Assembly: GCF_003259835.1 (NCBI RefSeq)
Contig: NZ_QLMI01000007.1
Span: 62,001-126,000 of the forward strand
Direction: 5' to 3'
Source: Flavobacterium aquaticum
GTDB taxonomy: Bacteria > Bacteroidota > Bacteroidia > Flavobacteriales > Flavobacteriaceae
DNA: 64,000 nt
Both the position numbers and the translations under genes were made by a program. Positions within the stretch are counted from its first letter, which is position 1. Each line of letters begins with the position of its first letter. Of the stretch, positions 8,417 through 16,195 are shown piece by piece. The notes beneath the pieces were generated by a model. That model was not told where the DNA came from. It saw nothing but the letters and a program-made list of their open reading frames with translations, and searched no databases.

Positions 8417-8966
8417 GTTCTTTTACAGCAATTCCTCTATGACTAATGGTTGATTTTTCTTCCATAGTCAATTCAGCAAAGGTTTTTTCATATCCATCAG
8501 CGACAAAAATTGGATCGTAACCAAAACCGTTGGTTCCGATTTTTTCGCCAATTATTTTTCCGTTAATGATTCCTGTAAATAAGTTTTGTTTACCGTTTAG
8601 GTTTAGTGCAATAACGGTTTTAAAATTAGCTTTTCTATTCGATTTGCCTTTTAATTCCGATAAAAGTTTATCCATATTATTGTTGGCATCCTTTTGTTCG
8701 CCTGCATATCTTGCAGAATAAACTCCAGGAGCTCCGTTTAAAACTTCGACTTCTAAACCGGTGTCGTCAGCAAAACAATCGTAACCATAGTTGGAAGTAA
8801 CGTAATTAGCTTTTAAAATCGCATTCCCTTCAATGGTATCAGCTGTTTCTGGGATATCTTCGGTGCAACCAATTTCTTCTAAGCTTAAAATTTGGATAGT
8901 ATTGGGAACTAAAGCCTGAATTTCCTGAATTTTATTTTTGTTGTTAGATGCAAATACGAGTTTCAT
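8385..8966 (-). CDS. rdgB: XTP/dITP diphosphatase (RdgB/HAM1)
   Basis: A house-cleaning pyrophosphatase that hydrolyses dITP, XTP and similar damaged purine nucleotides to monophosphates. The protein has 193 residues, the normal length. [14 protein letters not shown] at the N-terminus is the substrate-binding Ser/Thr-x-Asn-x-x-Lys motif. FADDTGLEV carries the metal-binding and general-base acids, and NGFGYDPIF and SHRGIA complete the site. The frame extends 42 codons further upstream, but that part covers the small RNA and is not conserved in character; the ATG at 8964-8966 gives the family N-terminus. A TATCTTTG element lies 19 bases upstream. Confidence 0.93.
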   Translation of the reverse strand: MKLVFASNNKNKIQEIQALVPNTIQILSLEEIGCTEDIPETADTIEGNAILKANYVTSNYGYDCFADDTGLEVEVLNGAPGVYSARYAGEQKDANNNMDKLLSELKGKSNRKANFKTVIALNLNGKQNLFTGIINGKIIGEKIGTNGFGYDPIFVADGYEKTFAELTMEEKSTISHRGIAVKELILFLQKQSL

Positions 8967-8985
8967 GAAAAATGATTTAAAAAAG

Positions 8986-8993
8986 CAAAGATA
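8986..8993 (-). promoter_or_regulatory. -7 promoter element of rdgB
   Basis: TATCTTTG on the minus strand, 19 bases before the rdgB ATG. A TTG at the end of the small RNA's U-tract (9010-9012) lies 16 bases upstream, so the small-RNA terminator and the rdgB promoter seem to overlap. Confidence 0.55.
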
Positions 8994-9005
8994 CGAAATG
9001 TATAA

Positions 9006-9074
9006 AAAGCAAAAAGTCGAGGTGGAGCCCCCGACTTTTAAGGTGAACGTGTAACCACATTTCTGTGTCGTTCG
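9006..9074 (-). ncRNA. Candidate small structured RNA (two hairpins, own promoter and terminator)
   Basis: On the minus strand the predicted transcript begins near 9073 with GAACGACACAGAAATGTGG. GAACG (9069-9073) pairs with CGTTC (9045-9049). Inside that, CACA-GAAA-TGTG (9056-9067) makes a small hairpin with a GNRA tetraloop. After a short single strand with CACCTT comes AAAAGTCG...CGACTTTT (9012-9039), an 8-base-pair stem extended by G-C pairs, followed by TTTTTGCTTTTT, as in an intrinsic terminator. A strong promoter precedes it. The size and place fit an independent RNA of about 65 nucleotides. It might belong to the Flavo-1 class described in flavobacteria, but I cannot confirm that. The alternative is a 5' leader of rdgB, which has its own promoter. 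Confidence 0.6.
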
Positions 9075-9077
9075 GTG

Positions 9078-9107
9078 CAAAGGTAATTGCATTTATTGAT
9101 TTACCAA
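9078..9107 (-). promoter_or_regulatory. Promoter of the candidate small RNA (TTG-N19-TACCTTTG)
   Basis: On the minus strand TTG (9105-9107), a 19-base spacer and TACCTTTG (9078-9085) form a near-ideal Bacteroidota promoter. No coding start follows within 110 bases, which is why the transcript is called an RNA. Confidence 0.65.
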
Positions 9108-9179
9108 GCTTTTTTGAATTTTTATTTTATCAGTGAATTTTTTTAGGCTTAAAATTTATAATAAAAACTTTTTTCTTTA

Positions 9180-9187
9180 TACTTTTG
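9180..9187 (+). promoter_or_regulatory. -7 promoter element of the oxoamine synthase gene
   Basis: TACTTTTG matches TAnnTTTG, 27 bases before the ATG at 9215. No TTG is seen at 17-23 bases upstream. Confidence 0.45.
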
Positions 9188-9214
9188 CTTCGTTTTTAAC
9201 ACCTATTATATATC

Positions 9215-10474
9215 ATGGTAAAAGATTTATTCGAAAGAATTCAAAACAATAAAGGTCCGTTAGGAAAATGGGCTTCACAAGCAGAAGGATATTTTGTATT
9301 CCCTAAATTAGAAGGCGAATTAGGTCCGAGAATGCAATTTCAAGGAAAAAATATTTTAAACTGGAGTTTGAATGACTATTTAGGATTAGCAAATCATCCA
9401 GAAGTACGTAAAGCAGATACCGAAGCAGCAATGCAATTTGGAGCGGCTTACCCAATGGGAGCTCGTATGATGAGTGGTCACACAAAATATCACGAACAAT
9501 TAGAACAAGAATTAGCTGCTTTCGTAATGAAAGAATCGGCTTATTTATTAAACTTTGGTTACCAAGGAATGGTGTCTATCATTGACGCTTTGGTTACTAA
9601 AAACGATATCATTGTTTATGATGTTGATTCGCATGCTTGTATTATTGATGGTGTACGTTTACACATGGGAAAACGTTTCACATACAAGCACAACGACCTT
9701 GAAAGTATGGAGAAAAACCTTCAAAGAGCTACTAAAATGGCTGAAGAAACTGGTGGAGGAATTTTATTCATTACAGAAGGGGTTTTCGGAATGCGAGGAC
9801 AGCAAGGTAAATTGAAAGAAATTGTTGCCTTGAAAGAAAAATACAATTTCCGTTTGTTAGTTGATGATGCACATGGTTTTGGAACACTTGGTAAAACAGG
9901 TGCTGGAGCAGGAGAAGAGCAAGGTTGTCAAGACGGAATTGATGTTTATTTTTCAACTTTTGCAAAATCAATGGCAAATATTGGTGCATTCGTTGCTGCC
10001 GATAAAGATGTTATCGATTATTTAAAATACAACTTACGTTCGCAAATGTTTGCCAAAGCGTTACCAATGATTCAAACTATTGGTTCATTAAAACGTTTAG
10101 AGTTATTGCGTAATTCATCTGAAATTAAAGATAAATTATGGGTAAACGTAAATGCATTACAAAACGGACTAAAAGAAAAAGGATTTAATATTGGTGATAC
10201 AAATACTTGTATTACACCAGTTTATCTTGAAGGTTCTATTCCAGAAGCAATGATTATGGTAAACGATTTACGTGAAAACTACGGAATTTTCCTTTCAATT
10301 GTAGTGTATCCTGTAATTCCAAAAGGTATTATTTTATTGAGAATGATTCCTACGGCTTCTCACACAATCGAGGATATTAATGAAACATTAACAGCTTTTG
10401 AAGCAATTCGTGAAAAATTAGTAAACGGAACGTATGCTAAAATTGCAGCTTCAACTGTTGAAAATGTAGAATAA
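9215..10474 (+). CDS. Alpha-oxoamine synthase, serine palmitoyltransferase-like
   Basis: A pyridoxal-phosphate enzyme of 419 residues that condenses an amino acid with a fatty acyl thioester and releases CO2. H140 (DVDSHACI) should stack on the cofactor, D217/H220 (VDDAHGFG) bind it, and K251 (STFAKSMANIG) is the Schiff-base lysine. The N-terminal 50 residues resemble Bacteroidota serine palmitoyltransferases rather than BioF or Kbl. In flavobacteria such enzymes start sphingolipid or sulfonolipid (capnine) synthesis, so the amino acid could be serine or cysteate; the sequence alone does not decide. No other lipid gene is adjacent. A hairpin terminator follows and is shared with the convergent gene. 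Confidence 0.82.
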   Translation: MVKDLFERIQNNKGPLGKWASQAEGYFVFPKLEGELGPRMQFQGKNILNWSLNDYLGLANHPEVRKADTEAAMQFGAAYPMGARMMSGHTKYHEQLEQELAAFVMKESAYLLNFGYQGMVSIIDALVTKNDIIVYDVDSHACIIDGVRLHMGKRFTYKHNDLESMEKNLQRATKMAEETGGGILFITEGVFGMRGQQGKLKEIVALKEKYNFRLLVDDAHGFGTLGKTGAGAGEEQGCQDGIDVYFSTFAKSMANIGAFVAADKDVIDYLKYNLRSQMFAKALPMIQTIGSLKRLELLRNSSEIKDKLWVNVNALQNGLKEKGFNIGDTNTCITPVYLEGSIPEAMIMVNDLRENYGIFLSIVVYPVIPKGIILLRMIPTASHTIEDINETLTAFEAIREKLVNGTYAKIAASTVENVE

Positions 10475-10490
10475 CATTTATTAAAACTAT

Positions 10491-10522
10491 AAAAAAAGGG
10501 ATTCAATTTGAATCCCTTTTTT
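10491..10522. terminator. Bidirectional terminator between oxoamine synthase and GNAT-like gene
   Basis: GGGATTCAA and TTGAATCCC form a perfect stem with A-rich and T-rich flanks on both sides, so it can stop transcription from both convergent genes. Confidence 0.8.
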
Positions 10523-10523
10523 G

Positions 10524-11642
10524 TTATAACTCTTTTTTATACGTTCTTCTTCTTTTATTAATTTTCGAATTAAAATGCTTCCATAAATTATGAATCGCAT
10601 GATTTTCTTCTAATTCGGGAGTTCTTATGCAGGTTTCAATTCCTTTTGCTTGACACACCTTATAATATTCGTCAAAAACAATAGCAGTAACTCCTTTACT
10701 TTGATATTCTGGTGTTATTCCAATTAAATAAAAAACAACTTCTTTTGAGTGTTTTCGCGCTTGTAATAAATGATAAAAGCCAAAAGGAAACAGTTTTCCA
10801 TTCGCTTTTTTAAGTGCTTGTGCAAAACCAGGCATCACAATAGCAAAAGCAATCATGTTATTATTTTTATCGACAATAAATTTGATAAATTCTGGATTGA
10901 TAAAACCAATGTATTTCTTTTTAAAATAAGCTTTTTGAATATCATTTATTGGAACAAACGATTGTAGTTTGGCATAGGTTTCATTAAACAAATCAAACAT
11001 TTTGTCCACATAAGGCATAATGTCTTTTGTTTTTGTGAAATTCAGACTACGTAACTCGTAACGTTTTTTTATCAATTCACTTGCTTTTTGAAATGGTTCT
11101 GGATTAATACCGTTAAAAGAGAAATCACTTTCAATGTATTCTTTCTCTTTTACAAAACCAAGCTGTTCAAAGTGAGTAATATAATAAGGAAAACTGTACC
11201 AAGTAATCATGTTGCCCATTTGGTCAAAACCTTCACTTAGAATACCAACTTTGTCTAAATTAGAAAATCCCATAGGACCTTCCATGTGATCCATGTTGTG
11301 TTTACGTCCTAATTTTTCCACTTTATCTAAAAGAGCTTTCGTAACTTCAATATCGTCAATAGCATCAAACCAACCAAAACGAGCTTTTCTTTTTCCTAAA
11401 AGGTTGACTTCTTCCCAATTTATGATTGCGGCAATTTTACCAACAATTTTGTTGTCTTTGTAAGCTAAATAAAAGTGTGCTTCTGCAGTTTGAAGTGCAG
11501 GATTCTTTGTTTTGTCAAAAGTTTCTAATTCCTCAGCTATAATTGGCGGAATCCAATAAGGGTTATTTTTATACAATTCGAAAGAAAACATTACGTAATC
11601 TTTCATTTCTTTTTTAGTAAGAGCTTCTTTAATTGTTATCAT
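10524..11642 (-). CDS. GNAT-fold acyltransferase-like protein (YghO type)
   Basis: A cytoplasmic protein of 372 residues, well over the usual length of a simple acetyltransferase. The C-terminal part has an acetyl-CoA-binding-like loop (ITPEYQSKGVTAIVF, about 300-315), and the N-terminal part (NPYWIPPIIAEELETFDK) is typical of YghO-like proteins often labelled only as hypothetical. The substrate is unknown. It is convergent with the oxoamine synthase gene and probably the second gene of an operon with the outer-membrane protein gene upstream, from which it is separated by one base. Proteins of this type often occur near serine palmitoyltransferase-like genes, so a role in acylating a lipid base is a fair guess, no more. 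Confidence 0.6.
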   Translation of the reverse strand: MITIKEALTKKEMKDYVMFSFELYKNNPYWIPPIIAEELETFDKTKNPALQTAEAHFYLAYKDNKIVGKIAAIINWEEVNLLGKRKARFGWFDAIDDIEVTKALLDKVEKLGRKHNMDHMEGPMGFSNLDKVGILSEGFDQMGNMITWYSFPYYITHFEQLGFVKEKEYIESDFSFNGINPEPFQKASELIKKRYELRSLNFTKTKDIMPYVDKMFDLFNETYAKLQSFVPINDIQKAYFKKKYIGFINPEFIKFIVDKNNNMIAFAIVMPGFAQALKKANGKLFPFGFYHLLQARKHSKEVVFYLIGITPEYQSKGVTAIVFDEYYKVCQAKGIETCIRTPELEENHAIHNLWKHFNSKINKRRRTYKKEL

Positions 11643-11643
11643 T

Positions 11644-12612
11644 TTATTCTACTGCATCTTTTCTTTTCTTCGCTTCTTTTTCGCCTTTTTTCTTCATTTT
11701 TTTATCTGTCTTGCTTTCTGTTCCAGGTTTTGCAATTTGAACTTCTTGATATTGATCAGCAAAACGCCATGAAAATCCTATTCCAGCATTCAATAAGCCA
11801 GGCGTGTCCTTTATGTTTTTTCCTATTGAAGCATCCACTTGCATGTGTTTATCAAACAAAAAGGCAGCTCCAATTCTAAAAACACCATCGCTATAATAAT
11901 CACCCATATAACCTTGGTTTTCTATAAATCCAGACCATTGAGCATTAAAGCCTCTTGTTAGTGTTAAAATATAGTTGATAGAAGCAAAGTCAGTTCCAAT
12001 TTTATCATACGTTAAGTTGGTTACTAAAACCCATCTTCCTCCAAAATGATTTTGAGCAATTGCAGTTACTTTTGGACTAAAACTTGGTTCTTCAATAGTA
12101 GCCGGAGCATAATTAAAAGGTGTTTCTCCTACAGCAAAGTTAGCTCCCGCATACATAGCAAAAGCAGGAATAAATTGTCTCCATTTGAATTTTTTATTGG
12201 CTTTCCAACTGTATAAATTTGGCTTTTCTTCGTAATTTTTAAATGGGTCATAAATCAAATACTTAGCTCCTAAAGTCAGTTGTTTAAAACCACTTCTTTT
12301 TTCTTCGAAAGCACCCGAAGTCAGTTTATCATTTTGATACTGAATTTCAGCGATAACCTCTAATTCTTCTTTCCAAACACCATATCTAAGTGCTAATTCT
12401 CCCATAAAGCCTTTTGCTTCATATCCTAACAAATTATGATCTTCAGAAACATAAGTTACACCTGCTTCGGTTTGAATGATTTTCTTACCAACAGCAAATG
12501 CCATCATCGATTTTCCTGGACGATTAGAGTTGATTTCATCGGTAAATTGCCCAAATGAAATTTGTGATGTAATTCCGAAGATTAAAATAAAAAGTGCTTG
12601 AATTGATTTCAT
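11644..12612 (-). CDS. Outer-membrane beta-barrel protein, phenol MetA-pathway type
   Basis: A secreted protein of 322 residues with a signal peptide ending at SFGQ (about residue 22). FTDEINSNRPGKSMMAFAVG and the alternating beta-strand pattern fit the family named after the MetA pathway of phenol degradation, a set of outer-membrane barrels common in Bacteroidota. The family name comes from a distant homologue and does not imply phenol use. The last 30 residues are almost all Lys, Glu and Arg, an odd soluble tail for a barrel. A -7 element TATTTTTG (12630-12637, minus) lies 17 bases upstream of the ATG. It is followed one base later by the GNAT-like gene. Confidence 0.7.
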   Translation of the reverse strand: MKSIQALFILIFGITSQISFGQFTDEINSNRPGKSMMAFAVGKKIIQTEAGVTYVSEDHNLLGYEAKGFMGELALRYGVWKEELEVIAEIQYQNDKLTSGAFEEKRSGFKQLTLGAKYLIYDPFKNYEEKPNLYSWKANKKFKWRQFIPAFAMYAGANFAVGETPFNYAPATIEEPSFSPKVTAIAQNHFGGRWVLVTNLTYDKIGTDFASINYILTLTRGFNAQWSGFIENQGYMGDYYSDGVFRIGAAFLFDKHMQVDASIGKNIKDTPGLLNAGIGFSWRFADQYQEVQIAKPGTESKTDKKMKKKGEKEAKKRKDAVE

Positions 12613-12666
12613 AGAAAAAGATTTATTTCCAAAAATAGTTATTTTATCATAATTTTAAGAAACAAA

Positions 12667-12700
12667 TTTGAAGTTTTACCAACCAATATCTGTATTTTTG
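12667..12700 (+). promoter_or_regulatory. Promoter of the DUF4834 gene (TTTG-N22-TATTTTTG)
   Basis: TTTG at 12667-12670 and TATTTTTG at 12693-12700, spacer 22, ending 19 bases before the ATG. Confidence 0.5.
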
Positions 12701-12719
12701 AATTTTAAAATTTATTAGC

Positions 12720-12974
12720 ATGGAAATGGCTTCGCTTACAGGAACTATAAAGGTTATTTTTTATATTATTCTGTTTTATTATTTGTTTAAGTTTTTAATG
12801 CGAATTTTTGCTCCTATTTTAATGCAAAAAGCAGTAAATAAGATGCAAGAAAAAATGCAAGAACAGTACAGACAACAACAAGAACAATACAATAACACTA
12901 CTCAATCGACAAATACAGCTCCAAAACCAAAAAAAGAAGTAGGAGAATACATCGATTATGAAGAAGTAAAATAA
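12720..12974 (+). CDS. DUF4834 family small membrane protein
   Basis: A protein of 84 residues: one membrane helix at about 11-30, a Gln-rich amphipathic stretch (MQEKMQEQYRQQQEQ), then a conserved acidic-aromatic end, GEYIDYEEVK. This layout is that of the DUF4834 family of Bacteroidota, whose function is unknown. It may scaffold something at the inner membrane. A good promoter lies upstream and a hairpin terminator follows before the large yfhO-like gene, so it is likely transcribed on its own. Confidence 0.75.
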   Translation: MEMASLTGTIKVIFYIILFYYLFKFLMRIFAPILMQKAVNKMQEKMQEQYRQQQEQYNNTTQSTNTAPKPKKEVGEYIDYEEVK

Positions 12975-12998
12975 ATCTTTGTTTATCAACATTACCTT

Positions 12999-13027
12999 AA
13001 AGGATATTATTACAATATCCTTTTTTT
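12999..13027 (+). terminator. Terminator after the DUF4834 gene
   Basis: AAGGATATT (13001-13009) and AATATCCTT (13015-13023) pair perfectly around a 5-base loop and are followed by TTTTT. Confidence 0.8.
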
Positions 13028-13060
13028 AGTTACTTTAGCACCTTTATTTATAGCAAAAAT

Positions 13061-15499
13061 ATGAAGAACATAAAAGCATTCTATCCGCATTTATTAGTTG
13101 TTGTTGGATTTATCTTAGTATCACTATTTTATTTTTATCCCGTTTTAAAAGGAGAAAAAATTTTCCAATCCGATATCGTACAATATACCGGAATGGCAAA
13201 AGAACAAATTGATTTCAGAAAAGAAACTGGAGAAGAACCTTTTTGGACCAATAGTGCTTTTGGAGGAATGCCAACGTATCAGTTAGGTGCAAAATATCCA
13301 AATGACGTAATCGGAATGTTAGACGATGCTTTACGCTTTTTACCACGTCCTGCAGATTATTTATTTCTTTATTTCTTAGGGTTTTATGTATTATTGATGG
13401 TATTAAAAGTAGATCCATTAAAAGCGTTTTTCGGAGCGTTAGCCTTTGGATTATCAACGTATTTAATCATTATTTTAGGAGTTGGACACAATGCTAAAGC
13501 ACACGCTATTGCTTATATGCCAATGGTTGTTGCGGGAGTTTTATTGGTGTTCCAACGAAAATATATAATAGGAGGTTTGCTTACCATGATAGCAGCTGCA
13601 TTAGAAATTAATGCGAATCACTTCCAAATGACGTATTATTTATTGCTTTTATTGGCAATAATTGCTGTTTATTATGTAGTTATTGCAATTAAAAATAAAG
13701 AATTCAAAGAATTAGGAAAGATATTTGGCGTTTTTGCCATTGCAGGAATTTTAGCTATCGGAACTAATGCAACGAATTTGATGGCAACGTCAGAATATGC
13801 TAAGTTTTCAACACGAAATAATAGTGAATTAACTTTCAATCCTGATGGTTCTCCAAAAACGGATAGCAATGCTATGTCGTATGAATATATCACCGAATAC
13901 AGTTACGGAGTTGCAGAAAGTTTAAACTTAATAGCACCTGGACTTTTTGGAGGTTCTAACAATGAAAATTTAGGAATTGAATCTGAAACCTATCAAAATT
14001 TTGTAGCACAAGGCTATCCAGCTGATCAAGTGCAAGGATTTGTAGAACACGCACCAGCGTATTGGGGAGCACAGCCTATTGTTGCGGCACCAGCATACAT
14101 AGGAGTAGTGGTGTTTTTCTTATTTGTAATGGCCTTTTTTGTTGAAAAACGAAATATTAAATATTTATTTTTAGCGGGAGCTGTATTCTCATTATTGTTA
14201 TCTTGGGGTAAGAATTTCAGTATTTTGACTGATTTCTTTATCAATTATGTTCCGTTATATGACAAATTTAGAGCGGTTTCTTCTATTCAAGTAATTTTAG
14301 AATTGTGTGTGCCTGCTTTAGCCATATTAGGATTATATCAATTCTTTAAACAAGATGATGAAAAAGCTAAATGGAATGCACTTTGGAAATCTGGAGCGAT
14401 TACATTTGGACTTTTAGTGGTTTTATTTTTAATAAAAGAAACTTTTAATTTCTCTTCAGCTAACGATGCTATGTACGCACAAGCGTATGGAGATGAATTC
14501 ATTCGAACTCTAAAATTAGACCGCGAAGCACTTTATACTTCTGATGTATTGCGTTCAATGTTGTTTGTGGGATTAACATTTGTGGTTCTATTCCTTTTCG
14601 TGAAAAACATGATGAAAGAAACTACAGCGATTATTATAGTTGGAGTTTTAATGGTTTTCGACTTGTTTATGGTTGATAAACGCTATGTAAGTAATAATCC
14701 TGACCAATTCAAAAGTGCAAGAGAAGTAGATATGCCATTTGAACCTACGGAAGCCGACCAAAGAATTTTAGCTGATACGACACATTTCCGAGTTTTTGAA
14801 GTAGAAGGCGGAATGAGTAGTGCAAGAACATCGTTTTTCCACAAATCAATCGGTGGTTATCATGCCGCAAAACCAAGAAGAATGCAACAATTATTTGATT
14901 ACCAAATCGCTAAAAATAACGTTCGTGTATTAAATATGTTAAACGTAAAATACGTTATTCAATCCGATGAAAACGGACAAAAATTAGCTTTAGCCAATCC
15001 AGCAGCTAATGGAAATGCTTGGTTTGTTGAGAAAATTAAGCTAGTAAAATCTGCAAACGAAGAAATGAAAGCGTTGGATAGTTTGGATAATAAAAAAGTT
15101 GCAGTAATCAATAATCCTGACTTTGGACCATTTTTTAAACCAGTATTTAAAAAAGATTATGTAGTTGATTCACTTGCTCAAATTAAATTAGTAAGCTATA
15201 AGCCTAATTATTTAAAATATATTTCTAATAATTCTAATGAAGGAATAGCTATTTTCTCTGAAATGTATTACGAAAATGGATGGAATGTATATATTAATGG
15301 AGAGAGAGATTCAATGTTAAGAGCAAACTACGTTTTAAGAGGTTTACAAATCCCAGCAGGAAAACACACTATAGAATTCAAATTTGAACCAGAAGTGGTG
15401 AAAACTGGAAGCACTATTGCGTTAATGAGTTCAATCGGAATGCTTTTATTGATTGGAGCTGGAGTTTATTTTGAGAGAAAGAAAAAGATTCAAGATTAA
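13061..15499 (+). CDS. YfhO-family integral membrane protein
   Basis: A large inner-membrane protein of 812 residues with about 12 predicted helices spread over residues 8-540 and one near the C-terminus, plus a soluble domain at about 560-780. The fold resembles GT-C glycosyltransferases; YfhO of Bacillus takes part in glycosylating lipoteichoic acid. The substrate in Bacteroidota is not known, but a role in adding sugars to surface polymers or proteins fits the glycosyltransferase and flippase genes downstream. VIGMLDDALRFLPRPADY and the Ala-Phe-Gly-Leu-Ser-Thr-Tyr motif follow the flavobacterial family. No strict -7 element is visible; TACTTTAG at about 13030 is a weak candidate. Confidence 0.83.
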   Translation: MKNIKAFYPHLLVVVGFILVSLFYFYPVLKGEKIFQSDIVQYTGMAKEQIDFRKETGEEPFWTNSAFGGMPTYQLGAKYPNDVIGMLDDALRFLPRPADYLFLYFLGFYVLLMVLKVDPLKAFFGALAFGLSTYLIIILGVGHNAKAHAIAYMPMVVAGVLLVFQRKYIIGGLLTMIAAALEINANHFQMTYYLLLLLAIIAVYYVVIAIKNKEFKELGKIFGVFAIAGILAIGTNATNLMATSEYAKFSTRNNSELTFNPDGSPKTDSNAMSYEYITEYSYGVAESLNLIAPGLFGGSNNENLGIESETYQNFVAQGYPADQVQGFVEHAPAYWGAQPIVAAPAYIGVVVFFLFVMAFFVEKRNIKYLFLAGAVFSLLLSWGKNFSILTDFFINYVPLYDKFRAVSSIQVILELCVPALAILGLYQFFKQDDEKAKWNALWKSGAITFGLLVVLFLIKETFNFSSANDAMYAQAYGDEFIRTLKLDREALYTSDVLRSMLFVGLTFVVLFLFVKNMMKETTAIIIVGVLMVFDLFMVDKRYVSNNPDQFKSAREVDMPFEPTEADQRILADTTHFRVFEVEGGMSSARTSFFHKSIGGYHAAKPRRMQQLFDYQIAKNNVRVLNMLNVKYVIQSDENGQKLALANPAANGNAWFVEKIKLVKSANEEMKALDSLDNKKVAVINNPDFGPFFKPVFKKDYVVDSLAQIKLVSYKPNYLKYISNNSNEGIAIFSEMYYENGWNVYINGERDSMLRANYVLRGLQIPAGKHTIEFKFEPEVVKTGSTIALMSSIGMLLLIGAGVYFERKKKIQD

Positions 15500-15530
15500 C
15501 GATTTTTGATTTTTGAACTTGAATATTTTG

Positions 15531-15538
15531 TAAATTTG
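15531..15538 (+). promoter_or_regulatory. -7 element before the nucleotidyltransferase unit
   Basis: TAAATTTG, 21 bases before the ATG at 15560. A TTG at 15506-15508 is 22 bases upstream. It implies that the two small genes have their own promoter inside the run of surface-polysaccharide genes. Confidence 0.45.
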
Positions 15539-15559
15539 AAAGAATATCTATCAAAGAAA

Positions 15560-15724
15560 ATGGAGGCAAAATTGAATCACGATAAACCCGAAAAGTTAGA
15601 AGCTAAGCGAATAGCTGAAATAAAATCGCTCTCTTATGTAGAACGATTAGAGCGATTGATGGCTATTATTGAGCTTTCTTATACTTTAAAAAATGCTACT
15701 AAAATATATTCCCTTAAGAAATGA
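15560..15724 (+). CDS. Small basic protein of unknown function, partner of nucleotidyltransferase
   Basis: A 54-residue charged protein, MEAKLNHDKPEKLEAKRIAE onward, with no membrane segment and an amphipathic helix in the second half. I recognise no family. I chose the ATG at 15560 because a TTG-initiated longer form would begin inside the predicted promoter. Its stop codon overlaps the start of the nucleotidyltransferase gene (ATGA), so the two are translationally coupled. By position it could be an antitoxin or accessory subunit, but nothing in its sequence proves this. Confidence 0.55.
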   Translation: MEAKLNHDKPEKLEAKRIAEIKSLSYVERLERLMAIIELSYTLKNATKIYSLKK

Positions 15725-16188
15725 TTGCACAAATTTTAAATATTTGGAAATCTTTTCAAAAACATAATGTAAAGTACATCACTATTGGTGGTTTTGCTGT
15801 CAATATTTACGGTTATAACAGAAATACGGGAGATTTAGATATTTTAATAGAAGATTCGATTGAAAACAGGAAGAATCTTAGAAAAGCATTTGTAGATATT
15901 GGTATTGGAGATTTTGAATCTATTGAAACGATGCAATTTATTCCAGGTTGGACAGATTTCACATTAGATTTTGGACTTCGTTTAGATGTTATGACTTCTA
16001 TGAAGGGTTTGGAGGATAAATCATTTGATTCTCTTTTGTCTGATGCTACAATTGTAATGATAGGCGATATTCCTGTTAATTTTATTGATTATAAAAACCT
16101 AGTCATTGCAAAAAAAGCAACTAACAGACTCAAGGATCAACTAGATTTAGAAGAACTAGGAAAATTAAATGATAATATTGAACCTTAA
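15721..16188 (+). CDS. Nucleotidyltransferase (Pol beta-like fold, DUF6036/AbiEii-like)
   Basis: A 155-residue minimal nucleotidyltransferase. IGGFAVNIYGYNRNTGDLDI contains the Gly-Gly nucleotide loop (G23-G24) and the two metal-binding aspartates D38 and D40; D89 in LRLDVMT is the likely third carboxylate, so it should be catalytically competent. Such proteins transfer NMP to RNA, proteins or small molecules. Many in this size class belong to type IV or MNT/HEPN-like toxin-antitoxin pairs or are stand-alone genes of unknown role. It overlaps the preceding small gene by 4 bases and sits 7 bases from the glycosyltransferase gene. It is probably an insertion into a polysaccharide gene cluster. 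Confidence 0.72.
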   Translation: MIAQILNIWKSFQKHNVKYITIGGFAVNIYGYNRNTGDLDILIEDSIENRKNLRKAFVDIGIGDFESIETMQFIPGWTDFTLDFGLRLDVMTSMKGLEDKSFDSLLSDATIVMIGDIPVNFIDYKNLVIAKKATNRLKDQLDLEELGKLNDNIEP

Positions 16189-16195
16189 CTGAATT

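Noticed and set aside
9010-9074. Signal recognition particle RNA or tmRNA fragment
   Set aside because: No SRP GGAA/AGCAGG core and no tmRNA tag frame; the GGGGGCTCCACC similarity to a tmRNA end is too short.
8967-9092. N-terminal extension of rdgB (42 residues, [14 protein letters not shown]...)
   Set aside because: The family N-terminus is MKLVFASNN at 8966, and the extension covers the small-RNA hairpins and the rdgB promoter.
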